A DNA stretch of 64,000 nt from Nissolia schottii. Taxonomy: Eukaryota; Streptophyta; Magnoliopsida; Fabales; Fabaceae. Position 1 is the stretch's first letter, and every line of letters begins with the position of its first letter. This document shows positions 45,602 to 58,741 of the stretch, one piece after another. Below the pieces are notes generated by a model that was not told the DNA's origin, ran no database searches, and saw only the letters and a program-made list of their open reading frames with translations. The translations under genes were made by a program, and so were the position numbers. The stretch spans positions 359,596 through 423,595 of the forward strand of contig QANU01105209.1 of assembly GCA_003254905.1 (NCBI GenBank), read 5' to 3'.

Positions 45602-48600
45602 TCAGTCGTCTGCATCATCTTGTTCATCCCGAACAACTTCACTTTCTGCAGAAGTTGCTTCCTCAAGAGTTTCCGCAACATATGCTGCAGATAACATCTC
45701 CTCCAGGACCTCCGCCACACCCGAATCGGGATCTTCACTTTCTATAGAAGCTGGTGAATCATCTGGAATTTTGCCAACATCTGCAGCAGATAATGTCTCT
45801 TTTACAGCAACCGAATTGTTATCTTCACTTTCTGTAGAAACCGATGCATCTGAAATTTTGCCAACATCAGTCGCAGATAATGTCTCTTTTATAGTAACCA
45901 AACTGTTATCTTCACTTTCTGTAGAAACACATGCATCTGGAATTTTGCCAACATCTGCTGCAGCCAAACCCTCTTCTACCCCAACCAAATTGCCATTGCT
46001 GTTTTCTTCTTGGTTTTCTTCCCTTCTATAATACACCTGTTGATGTTCTCAAATTGAATTAGCAACTCATTTTTTGCAGGGAAGAGCAAAAGAAAAGAAA
46101 AAGCTTTAAACATAGCTCAAATATAATTTTGACATGACAAATCAAGCATCTAGTAAGGACATAGTAGACGGTTCTTTCTTCCTTTTGAAATCATCCTATT
46201 AGTTCATCTTTCCAGCCAAACTAAATAAGCAATTCACACTGTTGTAGGGAAGAACAGATGGGAGCTATAATGTTGCAGTCAAATACAATTTCAACATAAA
46301 AAGTGAACCTATGCATGACTTGAGAAAAAATAGATTGAAAAACAAATCATTTTTAAGTAAAATGCACTCACGAAAGTCCACATTAGATCAGGAATCAATT
46401 TAAATTTTAATATTTACAATTATTTTGCATTCATTACAAAGACATAGCACTATGAGTCATTTTGCAAAGAATTGATTAGTTCAAATCTCGATGGTGGTGC
46501 CATCAGACAAAAAGAAGGCTTAAATTACACAAATAACAAGGATTAAATAGCATGGACAACTGGAAAGGAACAAGAGAGATTTTAGAGGGCAGCAGACAAA
46601 CATACCACACAGGTACGAGATGGGGAGAGGACTTTGAAGGAATTTGGGCGATTATTAAAATTAGTTTCAGGAACTCCCGGTATTCCTTCTGGGGATGTGA
46701 AATGATCAACGCTGTGCCCCACCTGGGAATGGAAAATGGTCAACCTTGTCAGCAAAACAGATGAAAAAAAAATTACAAGGAACACAAAAATTTAGGAACC
46801 ATAGAATAATAGCAACTGAGTTGAACTTTAAAAATCACGGCCCCCTCCCATTTTTTTTTTCCTTTCTCCTAATCTCTTACAGCCACTTTTGTCTTTCACC
46901 ACCACTTACAGGGGAAAATCATTTAAGGAGTTAATATTTATTAGAAAAAGTTAAGGAAGCTTTTGCGATCTGAATATAGTTCTCTTTGTTTGGGGGGTTG
47001 GGGCAGCTAAACTTAGATCAACCTCTGCTTATGCTTAAGCATACTACCAGAGAGATTAGGGCTCCTTACTCTTCCGTGTCCTCCAAATTCCCAAGCATCA
47101 CTATCCAACGCAACTCTATATTTCCCAGGCAAATCACACCCAACTTTATACCTGTATGGTCAACATTGAAGCCAAATCATTTGCGGTTAAGTTATTATTC
47201 TAGGAATACAACAACAGCAACAACAAAACCTCCCACAAGTTATCATTACATTAATATTTGTAGACAATTTATGATACATTAACCCAAATACACAATCTGG
47301 CACAAAAAAATTCCCCACGCTTAAATGAAAATTGAATGCATATTACATACCCTTCATACGTATTCTCTGGATGAAAATTGAACACAAACACCAGATCTCC
47401 ACGCTCCAAGACTATAACCTATAGAAGAAAAAACCGATAAGCATTTAGTTATAAACATAGCGATTTACACTTGAAAATAATTTGGAGTAACCTATGACTG
47501 TTGATGGTTTTGTCTTCTCTAATCACTCTGTTTTAGAAATACCTTCTTTGTTATGCTCACATCACCTATGCATACTTTCTTGAAAGCAATCCTATTTTAA
47601 TCAGTCTTAATATATAAAACCTTTCGATTGGCTAGCATGAAATATCACATTATGAATGAGTATTGTGCAAAAATTGGGGGTATATTCACCTTGTCTTCTT
47701 CGTTTGTACAGCTAACAATCTGTTTCGTTGATGCGAGGAATGAAAACTTATCATCGAGCAAGTTCATTGCTCTGTCAAATGCATTCATGAGCTGCACAAG
47801 TCCCAACATAAAAGTATAAAATATATCTCAAAGACAACCAACAAACTGCAAGAACAAAAGAGAATAAGCAGAGTTCCGCATGATGGGTAAAAACAAATAC
47901 CTGAAAATGACCTTATTTTAAGCCCTATTATATCAACTGAACAGTCACAAAGTTAAATGGAGATATTTCAATCCTAATGGATTGTTTTAAGTTTAGGAAT
48001 TTCCGAAGTTGATGAGAACTCAAATGTGTATTACATTTACATGTCTTAGAATTTAGGAGTCTAACTCAACCTCAAAAGCTAACTTTTGGTAAGAAAGTTA
48101 TCCAAGCTCTTACAAAGGTTAACTTGGTCATATCCTTAAACAATGTAAAATATGCATCTCTTTATATCATTTTATCATTATCTATATTAAAATCATATAT
48201 GAAAAAATGTAAAATAGAAAATTCTCAGTGTTATGCCTTACAGGTTTATATTTCTTGATTTGATTTATCCCAGTTAAACAAGGAATTAGGATTTCATAAT
48301 TTTGATTATTTATGACAAGTAGATTCAAATGTGATCAATCTAGAAAAAATGTAGCTTGATTCGTACATGCATAAACAAAATCAACTTAGGACTCAATTGA
48401 TGTTAACTTAGTTTGGGCCTTGTTGGAAAGACATGAAGCCACCGATGAGATGTCAATGCTGTATGTAAAGGTGAATATTGAATATGTGGAATCTACAGCC
48501 CCCCTCCCCCATCCATCCAACCAACCATCAAACAGAAGAATATATATTCATGTGTGTGCGTGTGTATTATTACCTTGTATCTCAAATGTTCTGTATCCAC

Positions 48601-51600
48601 CAGATTCCATTGACGCCTGCACTTCTCATAACTCCATCCATTTCCTTCTCTTGGGAAATCAATCCACTCCGGATGGCCAAACTGAAAAACGTCTCATGAA
48701 GGTAATTTAACAAATGATTATACATGGTACACAATTATAGCAATACAAGTGAGATGCAAGTACATCTCCAGTTACGAGCTTAACTGCCACTGGAAACAAA
48801 TAACATGCAGATAAATAACACACAAAAAATTAATAAGNACCTCTGGGGAATCTGCCTTTTTTTTTTGTGAATTATTTTACATTTTCCAAAAAACTAAAGA
48901 TAAATGTTACTGAGCACTGTACCATTAACAGTGAGCAGCAGTTTTGCAGGCAGAAGAGTGAAGAACTAGCATACCTCATTGCCCATAAAATTAAGGTAGC
49001 CCTCTCCACCTAATGCCATGGTTATGAAATGTATCATCTGCAAAAGACTAAAACATCAATGACTAAAACATCAATGACTACACCGAAATTATAAAGCAAC
49101 AATAATAATGTACTGTATTATATGCTTTGCAATTCATATTCTATATGAAGGATGTAGTCCAGCCATTTTTATAATCAGGTAAACAAACAACCTTGTGAAG
49201 AGCAATCCCTCGCTCAATAGTAGGAGAAGCATCAGTCAAACAAGACATGCCAGAATACATTTCTTCATCCATTAGAAAAAATGCAATAGTCTTGTCCCCA
49301 ACAATAGCCTGCCCATGGCAAGAAGTAAAAAAACAATAAAAATAAAATAAAACAATGAAATGAGATAAAGTCCTTATTATTTGTCCCCAGTGGCTTCCAT
49401 CATTTTGCTTTTCACAAATTTAATTTTGCCTAAATTCTTTAGTATTTCCAATTTTCCATCACAACAATAACACCCGACACAAATCGGCAAAGCTCGTACC
49501 TGGTCATGACTTTCAGCATAAGCAACACATTTCTCAGTGTATCTCCTATTAGTCAAAGTCGAAGAGATTTCTTTCATCAACCATTCATTGTCTTTCTTGT
49601 TCTTCAAGTAGTCAATCCATTTGTCAGGGATAGCCATGGCCAAGCGATAGTCAAAACCAATTCCCCCTTCCCAAACTGCTCGACCAAGCCCAGGCATGCC
49701 AGAAACATCTTCAGCAATGATAGTTGCATCCGGCAAAATATTATGGATCAGAGAATTAGCCAGCATCAGATAGACAACAGCATCCACATCTGTTGCTTCA
49801 CTAAAATATTCGTTATAATCCCCTGTAAAAGCAATGTTGATCCCATGATGATGATACAGCATTGATGTTACTCCATCAAATCGGAATCCATCAAATTTGA
49901 ACTCGTCAAGCCACCACCTTAAATTAGATAAAAGGAAACGAAGAACTTCCCAGTTGGCATAGTTAAAGAGTCTACTATCCCATAATTTATGATAGCCTCT
50001 CTCTCCAGTGTGGAAGTAGGAATCTTGAGAGCTTTGGCCAACATCAAAGCCATTGAGTCCATCAGTGACATTATTACTAGCATGACTATGGACAACATCC
50101 ATCAAAACCTGCAAACCTAGGCTATGGGCTTTATCTATTAGATATTTAAGATCTTCAGGGGTTCCAGATCTACTGCTCACAGCAAAAAAATTTGTTACGT
50201 GATACCCAAATGATGCATAATAGGAATGCTCAATCACAGCCATCAACTGGACTGTATTATAGTTATTTTCCCGAATACGAGGTAAAATATCATCTGCAAA
50301 TTCCCTGTAGGAGTTTACACGGGGTTCAGAGCTACTCATTCCCACGTGAGCTTCATATATTCGTGGGGCCTTGGGCTTCCGCGGACGAGGATGTTCAAAC
50401 TGATACCTGCAGAACAAACAAGAGGGTGAACAATCAACTGAGATAAGTTCATCCAAGCTTAACCAAATGTGGAGTGAGCAAAACACAGTGCCAAATTAAT
50501 TAACAAAAGTATAATCCTTTTGTATGGTTAAGCAATTTATACAACTACTACATATAATGCAATCAGTATTCAGCTTTTTCTCTTGTAAACTAAACCCTGA
50601 ACATTAGTAAATGAATTGAATTTGATTATAATGAATCATATTTCAGGTTATATTTGCATTTCATGTTTGTATCAGCTATCAAAGATGAGAGGGTAATTAT
50701 AATTCAACTGAAACAATTATATATATTTTGGTCCGGACGTTGTAATCAACTTGTAATTCAATAAAATTAATTTCTTTTGAACTGAGCTATATTCATTCCC
50801 AAAAAATATTTGAATTTTCATAGCCAAATAAATTATTCAAAATATTTTGAAAATCATTTAATATGTGGCATCCATTGAAGACACATTTAGCTTTGATCCT
50901 TCAGATGTGATGCGTTAAGAAGCCAATAGATATGTGAATGAAGGGACCTCTCTGGAAGTGGTGGATCCCAATAAACACCATCATACGGCGCAGCAAATCT
51001 GGTAGTATCAGCAGTGGCATATTTAATCCAAGCAGGGATACGGTCAACCCAAACTCCATCACTGTGTCTGAATCTAAACTTCACTCTTGAATTGTGAGGA
51101 ATAGCTGGATTTCCATCAGAATCAGAGATCTTAATACTCCAAACACCAAACTGGTTTTTTTCCATTTGGTGGTTGGAACCATCCCATCCATTAAAGTCAC
51201 CAATTAGTTGCGCTTCCCTGCATTGAAAGAAGTATGATATCTAATGAAAAACTAAATAAAACAATGAGAAACAAAGTTGACTAACGTGTATCCTCGGAGA
51301 TGACTTACTGAGCAGCAGGTGCCCATTCACGGTACACAATGCCACCTTCTTCTCTGTTAAACCCGAATTTCAAATAACCTAAAAGAAAGAAGAAGGAAGG
51401 GATAAAATAAATAAATAAAATCAAACATTATATGAAAGATGTATCTAGAACCAATCCAATAAATTAGTGAGGCATTTAAATATAGAGGGAAAAGAAAACC
51501 AATCCAATTGACAAATAAATAAATTTGTTTTCAAGAAGTGAAACATTGCAAACAGTTGGAATCACCTTGTGCAAATTCCTCAAGACCACCTTCATATTCT

Positions 51601-53019
51601 TCAATAAGCTTTTTCTGATCTACATATCTCTTCAGCCTATATTTGAAGTGTTCTTTATATGGTTTTAGGGCTGGATCAATATTCAAGATGGCAATATTTT
51701 CATAGTCTTCCTCAATGGATGGCATTGTTGACTTGTCATCTGTCATAACAGCTACACCTTTGAAACCAGACCTCACCTAGTTGAAAGAAAACAGGCTGAA
51801 ATTATCGACGTGCAGCACATTCACATGTGTAGATAACAATACACAAATCTCTTTCTAGTTAGCGAGAGTGTTGTAACAGAAATGATTACCGTAATTCTTT
51901 TTAAACATACAGCAAATTAGTCAGGCTAGAGTCCAAATGTTTCATGCCATTTGCTTTCCTTGGATCATTCACTACTATCTGGGAGGAGACAAGTATAAAA
52001 ATGTGCAAAGTTCAACACAACAATTGTGTTGGAATCAAAAGCTTACTAGTAGGCCAAAGGCTATAGCTAGTAGCAAGGGTGCAACTTTATTTTTTTAAAG
52101 TTTTTTCAGAAATGCATCCTCCATGAGGCGTTTCACTCATTACTGGCGCTATGAGCTGGGATGTTAAGTGCATCAAATTCTAAGGGTGACGCTGGCTAGA
52201 TAAAACCAACAATCTTTCCCCAATATCAGCCGAAGAGTTCAAACCCATGACTTTGCTGATACCACTTGTTACACTGAACGCTTACCACTAAACCAAAAGC
52301 TATTGCCTATAGAGCTAATAGCAAGTGTGCATCCTTATTTCCATTAAGTTTTCCAGAACTACTATGGCGAACCAGTCTTAAATTATATCTAGAACCAATG
52401 CATCTCAGGCATGACGGCTAAATCAATACATGTTGATCCAATTGTTTACCAAGAGACGTGAAACATAATAAAACATACCCTCTCATATGTTGATTCTCTT
52501 GATCCAAAACTGAATCCATTGCATCCATGCGGTTTCTGATAGCCAGAAGCCAGACCGATTGACTTTTGTTTTGCAAGATGCTGCTTATTTCTCAAGCTCT
52601 GCCAGAAAGAAAATGGAGAACATTAGAAAGCACCAGAGCTGTGAAGATCTAAAGTATGAAACCAAAATTTGAGGTTCAATCAACTCTCACAGTTACATTT
52701 CGCAATTTTTTGGCCATGATCACGCAGTCACTTCTCAGTAACGATAAATGGAGAAAAATAATTTTAAAAAGCGATTTCAGTCAGCAGTCACGGTTACTGA
52801 CTACTAGAGTTAGAGACTAGAAAATGACGCTAATTGTCATAGGAACGAAGCAAGTGTCAGAACCTAGGGTTAAGAGTTCAGATGAATCGACGAATAAAAT
52901 GCTGTTTTGAGATTCAAAACCGAATCAAGAGATGAAATAAAGAGAATTACGCTAGAGGCGGAGGAGGCTGTGGTAAAAGAGGGAGGAAGAAGAGGATGAA
53001 AACCCAAACAGTTCATCAT
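45602..53019 (-). CDS. SBE1: Starch branching enzyme I (family B), plastid
   Basis: Fourteen exons, 912 residues. In coding order: 53019-52951, 52598-52479, 51776-51566, 51378-51309, 51217-50948, 50406-49500, 49308-49192, 49037-48975, 48681-48574, 47791-47690, 47418-47351, 47151-47070, 46722-46606, 46036-45602. It transfers alpha-1,4-glucan segments to make alpha-1,6 branches in amylopectin. A Ser-rich transit peptide is followed by a CBM48 region ([20 protein letters not shown]) and a GH13 core: DVVHSH (350-355), GFRFDGV with nucleophile Asp424, IIAEDVSG with acid/base Glu479, and ESHD with Asp548. [17 protein letters not shown] and the FGGHGRVGH end mark family B (maize SBEI, pea SBEII) and not family A. 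The last exon adds an acidic extension (~130 residues, 29-residue repeats). An unresolved base (n) at 48838 is in an intron. Confidence 0.95.
45700..46000 (-). repeat. 87-bp coding tandem repeats in the last SBE1 exon
   Basis: The word attttgccaacatc begins at 45768, 45855 and 45942, exactly 87 bases apart. Each unit reads on the minus strand as a 29-residue acidic repeat (for example [20 protein letters not shown]), with three clear units and a decayed fourth. The period is a multiple of three, so unit number can change without breaking the frame. Confidence 0.9.
52050..52335 (-). mobile_element. tRNA-derived SINE in an SBE1 intron
   Basis: On the minus strand, TTGGTTTAGTGGTAAGCG is a good polymerase III A box and GGGTTTGAACTC, about 40 bases later, is a good B box, as in tRNA-derived SINEs. 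The body runs on to a T/A-rich end near 52090. A second partial copy of the head (ttgctactagctatagcctt on the minus strand) lies at 52050-52085, giving a direct repeat around the unit. It sits between exons 2 and 3 in the same direction as the gene. Confidence 0.6.
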
Positions 53020-56000
53020 CGCCACAAGGTGCAATAGCGAAACAAGAGAAGCAGCGTTTCAACTTTCAATAAGCAAGCAAAAGCGGGAGCAGAAGGGACC
53101 CATTTTGGCAATGAAGAAATGAATGGAGTCTTATCGAGGTTACACAGAAACAGGGGAAAGCGGATGCTTTCTCCACGTGAAGAAGCAAGCAACGGCCTAC
53201 GAATTTCCATCTGTTCAATTCTAATGCGTCCTCCTCCTCTTCTCCCTTGTCTCTAGCAGGTGTTGCCCTCGCCCCCCAATTTCTTTCTCTAGGGACAAGA
53301 CCTTTTAAATCTCAATAATCATTTCTTATTAGAGATTTTATATTATATATTTTCACAATTTAACTCTTACACTCTGAACTTGCTTTTTTGTCAAAAACTA
53401 AATCATTATTTTGGAATATGATAGGTGTAATTAAACAACGGTTATGGTTTACTCTCGCGAGTATAAAGTAGTTTCATAATTTCATTGTGTGTTAGTTCCA
53501 CCGTTGATAATGACATACTAGTTATCACTAAAAATTGATCATGCACTACTGGTATGTGTCTTATCTCTTGCAAGACAATTTTCATTACGGCAAGTCATAC
53601 TTATGAAAGCGTTGAATAATACCATTGTTAATAATTTTGATTAGCGCAACTTATTATTACTCTTGACAATTTTTTTTCTATGTATGATGTTGTCCAGTAT
53701 CACTTTGTATAGTCGCGGTCATTGTGACTTAGAGATATTTTTATAGATATTTTTTATATAAACATGTATCTTAACGCTTCATACTTAAATGAGAAATGAG
53801 ATCGTGGGACATTGTGTCTCACTTACATTTTATTTATTATTTAATAAAATATTAATAAAAGATAAGTCTACTTAAAATGTCATTTTAGGATAGACTCAAT
53901 AAGATATTTCATGGTAAATAAGTTCATCTAACACTAGTTTATTTAAATACATTTTATAATATAAAAAATTCATAAATGTAATAAAAACATTTATTAAGAA
54001 GATAAAAGTTGAATGTTTTAATATTTTTTTATGTATGCATTAAGGACTTTAAAAAAATTAATTTTCCAATACAATTTTTTCTTTTCTTATTTTGTTAACA
54101 AGTGCGTAAGGCAAAATTCTTATAATAAAAAAGTTAAGTTGCACAAATTTTTTTTAAAGTATGATTTTTTTTTACCCAAATTTCTATAAAGATATCGATA
54201 TTTCTTATTATTTGAACGGTTGTGATTTAATCACAAATTTAAAATAATAAATAATTTAAGTTAGTGGAACACGTGTGAAATCTTAGATCTCATGAAATTG
54301 ATACCTTAAATTTTATAAGGTACTAGAGTAAACCCCCTTAAAATATATGCATTTATTTTTATACTTTTTATGTTTTATAAATTTTATTATTAATATATAA
54401 CTAAATATAAAATATATAATTTCAATATATCTTCAATGTAAACAAATTTATACAATCATCTAATTATATATTTTAACAATTCAAACAGTATTTAATCCCA
54501 TTGTTCGCTATAATATTTTCTTTTAATTGGTGTTTCAGGGATTTAATTTCTTAACAGAATACTACAAAATTTAAACCAAATTTTTTTTTCAAGTCTAGGA
54601 ACCAAAACCAAAATCTGAACCTCATAAAGGGACCAAAAGGTAATTTTAACCTAAATTAGTCAAATCTAATAGGCCTTACGATTTGGCTGTTATGCCTATT
54701 TTTGGCGAATGAGTCCATGGGCTCAATGGTTATAGCCTTATTAGTATCGGACCAAATCGATCTCACCCCATTTCTTTTCTCCCAAAATCCCTCGTCCCCC
54801 AAGCCAAAAATTTATAAAATAAAAATAGACAAAAGAAAAATTAAGAGCTTGTCTAAGTATGATAGTTTTTATAGGGTTGATCTTAAAAGTAAGATAGAAT
54901 CTTAAATATTTATTGTGAGCAAATGGAATTCAGTCTTCAAGTTAATGACAAACTATTTTTTTTTTGCGTGTCAAATTTTATGATGAAATTCACTCTCTCA
55001 AGATAAATTATTGTATACACATAATATAAAAAAAAATCATGTATTTCACAAAATCTACATATTAATCATTATTGAAAAAATAAAAGTGATAGAAAGGGAA
55101 TAATAATTAATAATTAATGTATATCCCATGTACTACATAATTTTTTTATATTACGATGCATAAAAGAATTTCTCCTCTGATAATATAAGGGATTAATTTG
55201 GTCTAAAGACATCTATAGTGTTAATGTGTTAGTAGTACGCATTTAGATGGCCCATGCCCCAAGGTTACTACCAAAGCAAAGATCAAAAATTAAATATAAA
55301 GTTATATCTTTCAACAAATTTTTCTTACAAATCCTCTTAATGAAAGAGAAATTGGAAGGATAAAAAGGGAAAGATGGGAAGAAAAGGGAGAGAATTAAGG
55401 ATCCTAGTGCAGTGGTGGATTTGGGACCTGTGGCAGGAATAAGGCAGACCCCAGCACCTTTTCTGTTTTATTCTTCTTCGGTATTTACAGATCTAGGTCC
55501 CACTCATATCATTCACAAGCTGTATGCCGTTACCTTTCACTGTTTGGTTGTGATGGGTTGTTAAGACAAAATTCAAATATAAAGATATAGGAACAAAAAT
55601 ATAAAAATAGAGACATATAAATTAATTTTATATTTTGTATAGTAAGGCACATTTATTTATATTTATATCTTATTTAATTTAATAGAGACAAAAAAATACA
55701 TTTTAAATGACTTAAAATACTTTTATTGCATTAATTTAATAGAAAAAATTTAGAAAAAAAACATTATCCTACTCTGAAAGATTATGTCCCCGTGCCATAT
55801 CCTCGTGTTCCAGTAAAACAGAGGTACAGAAAATATATAAATTTTCTGTCTGAGACACAAATTTGTTTGTTTGTCTTAGTAAACAACCCAAATTTTTGTT
55901 CATGTACCTTAGTATTTCTATCTTATCTCAATAAATAATCACTGCCTTTGTTTTGGTGGGATATATAGTCACTTGCCTCACAAGGAATATTACACGATCT

Positions 56001-56399
56001 GAATGTAATTTCAAGTATTTTCGTTAAAGTGTTTATACTTCGTATTAATTAGGAGGAGTCCATGAATCATATATTCCCTCCATTTTAAAATAATTGTTCA
56101 CTTTCCCATTTAAACCCTAATTTTTATTTTTCTTTCTTCTCTCTCTTCTTCTTATGTTTCTCTTTTTTTGCGAGTGTTAGAGAGAAGGGTTGTCATTGTT
56201 CTTTTTTGGTAACAGCCTCACCGCATTTTCGTTTTTGTTATTTAATTATTCTTGTGTTTTTGTTTCTTTTGTGGGTGTTTATGTTTGCCTTTGTGATTTT
56301 TTTTTCTTTTATGATTGTAGTTTTTTTCCCCCATTTGTGGTATTTTCTTTCCCTTTTATGGTTGCTTGTATTTTTCTTTGTGAAAGTTCGTTTATAGGG
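53020..56399. other. SBE1 promoter side and AT-rich intergenic DNA
   Basis: The first ~250 bases are probably SBE1 leader and promoter. Sequence at 53165-53235 and 53470-53660 has decayed copies at about 59940-60012 and 60890-61050. From 53700 to 55400 the DNA is very AT-rich without a supported gene. A sequence at 56075-56110 (ccctccattttaaaataattg) matches the terminal motif of Stowaway-type elements. Confidence 0.5.
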
Positions 56400-56409
56400 G
56401 ATTTACAAA

Positions 56410-58731
56410 GAGCAGTGCTACACGTACACCCTAAAATCATACATCATACATAAACCCGTATTACAATATAGTGGGCCCCTCAACATAACTGCCCAATCCA
56501 CTCTCTCTCCCACTCTCATCAAAACGCGCGTGAAACCACACTTCCTGCTTACTCGCAGAATATGATATCATATCGCAATCTTCTATTTTCTCTCTTCTTT
56601 CTCGTCGCTCTTATCTCTCATCACTCTCAACCTTCGTTCTTTCTTCACTCTCGTCAGTTGTCACTGTCATCTCTCATCGCTCTCTTCACCCACGTACCCA
56701 TATAAAAGATTGTGCACTCAAATCACATATATCAAATTTTGCAAAATACTTAACTATAGGTTAAGTTTTATGCAAATCTATAAAGTTTTGTGCATGTTTG
56801 TGAAGTCTTGTGCATGTGAACTAATTTTTATAAAGTTTGTTCACTAAAAATGTATAAAGATTGTGAACATATTTATGTTTGAGTAAAATCACAGTGTTAT
56901 AAACAAGTGCGTAATGTTTGTGTATAAGGTCATATAATGTTTGTGCACATCGTCATATAATGTTTGTGCACTGAAATCTGATATCATATTCTGCAATATT
57001 ACTTAACTATGCATTAAGTAAAATTACTTAACTATGCATTAAGTAATATGCATATATGTAAAGTTTATGTATTAGAATGTATAAAAGTGTGTGCGCACAT
57101 GTATGTGAACTAATTTTTATAAAGTTGGTCCACTGAAAATATATAAAGATTGTGAACTGATTTATGTTTGAGTAAAATCACAGTGTTGTACACAAGTACG
57201 TAATGTTTGTGCATAAGGTCATAGAATGTTTGTGCACATCGTCATATAGTGTTTGTGTACTAAAATCTGATATCATATTCTGCAATATTACTTAACTGTG
57301 CATTAAGTAATAAGCATATATGTAAAGTTTATGCATTAGAATGTATAAAGTGTGTGTGCACATGTATGTGAACTAATTTTTATAAAGTTTGTCCACTAAA
57401 AATGTATGAAGATTGTGAACTTATTTATGTTTGAGCAAAATCACAGTGTTGTACACAAGTACGTAATGTTTGTGCATAAGGTCATATAATGTTTGTGCAC
57501 ATCGTCATATAATGTTTGTGTACTAAAATCTGATATCATATTCTGCAATATTACTTAACTATGCATTAAGTAATATGCATATATGTAAAGTTTATGCATT
57601 AGAATGTATAAAAGTGTGCGTGCATATGTATGTGAACTAATTTTTATAAAGTTGGTCCACTAAAAATGTATAAAGATTATGAACTTATTTATGTTTGAGT
57701 AAAACCACAGTGTTGTACACAAGTGCATAATGTTTTGTGCATAAAGTCATATAATGTTTGTGCACTGAAATCTGATATCATATTCTGCAATATTAATTAA
57801 CTGTGCATTAAGTAATAAGCATATATGTAAAGTTTATGCATTAGAATGTATAAAAGTGTGTGTGCACATATATGTGAACTAATTTTTATAAAGTTTGTCC
57901 ACTAAAAATGTATAAAGATTGTGAATTTATTTATGTTTGAGTAAAATCACAGTGTTGTACACAAGTGCGTCATTTTTGTGCATAATGTCATATGATGTTT
58001 GAGCACATCTTCAAATAATGTTTGTGCACTGAAATCTGATATTATATTCTGCAAAAATACTTAACTATGCATTAAGTAATCTGCATATATGTAAAGTTTA
58101 TGCATTAGAATGTATAAAAGTGCGTGTGCACATGTATGTGAACTAATTTTTATAAAGTTTGTCCATTAAAAATGTATGAAGATTGTGAACTTATTTATGT
58201 TTGAGTAAAATCACAGTGTTGTACACAAGTATGTAATGTTTGTGCATATGGTCATATAATATTTGTGCACATAGTCATATAATGTTTGTGCACTAAAATC
58301 TGATATCATATTTTGCAATATTACTTTGTGCAGAAGGATAAAGATGATGAGAGGATGAGAGAATGACGAGGATGACGATGATAAATATAATGTTAAGTCG
58401 AAGGGAAATATCCAAATACATGTCTTATTATTTTTTTTATTTGACATACATGAATAGTTGAAGGGGATTCTCCGAAGAAAAAATGGATTATGGGAGTGTG
58501 TGACTTGAACTATTGATCGGACCGCGCAGATAGATGATTTTTTCTTATCTGCGAGAACGAGTTCGGGATTGAGTCGCATTCGAGATTGATTACGTGAGAA
58601 AACTCGCGTGGTAGTGCGTCGTTTCCAAATAAGGAAAGTATATTGTATTCTGTATTAATTGTCATTCAAATCGTATAAAACAGGGGTGTATATACGGGTG
58701 TATGAATTGGGGGTGTACACGGAGCTTCTTC
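56410..58731. mobile_element. Non-autonomous Mutator-like element with an internal tandem array
   Basis: The 2322-bp element is flanked by the identical 10-mer GATTTACAAA (56400-56409 and 58732-58741); duplications of 9-10 bases are typical of Mutator-like transposons. The ends are inverted: left GAGCAGTGCTACACGTACAC, right (reverse complement) GAAGAAGCTCCGTGTACAC, both continuing to CCC and a TCATACA word. The interior from about 56740 to 58330 is a tandem array, listed separately. No transposase frame is visible. Confidence 0.8.
56740..58330. repeat. ~262-bp tandem repeat array, about six copies
   Basis: The marker word cagtgttgtacacaag recurs at 56892 (diverged), 57181, 57443, 57708, 57950 and 58213, giving spacings of about 289, 262, 265, 242 and 263 bases. 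Each unit carries 'ctgatatcatattctgcaat', 'atgcattaagtaat', 'gtgaactaatttttataaag' and several 'aatgtttgtgca' words. Copies are roughly 90% alike. Short frames on either strand are not genes. Confidence 0.9.
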
Positions 58732-58741
58732 GATTTACAAA

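Noticed and set aside
45602..53019. Assignment of the branching enzyme to family A (pea SBEI, the wrinkled-seed gene)
   Set aside because: The core wording ([36 protein letters not shown]) and the FGGHGRVGH end are family B; family A differs at these places.
58211..58579. 122-codon minus-strand frame
   Set aside because: It starts outside and ends inside the ~262-bp tandem array and has only repeat-derived low-complexity sequence.
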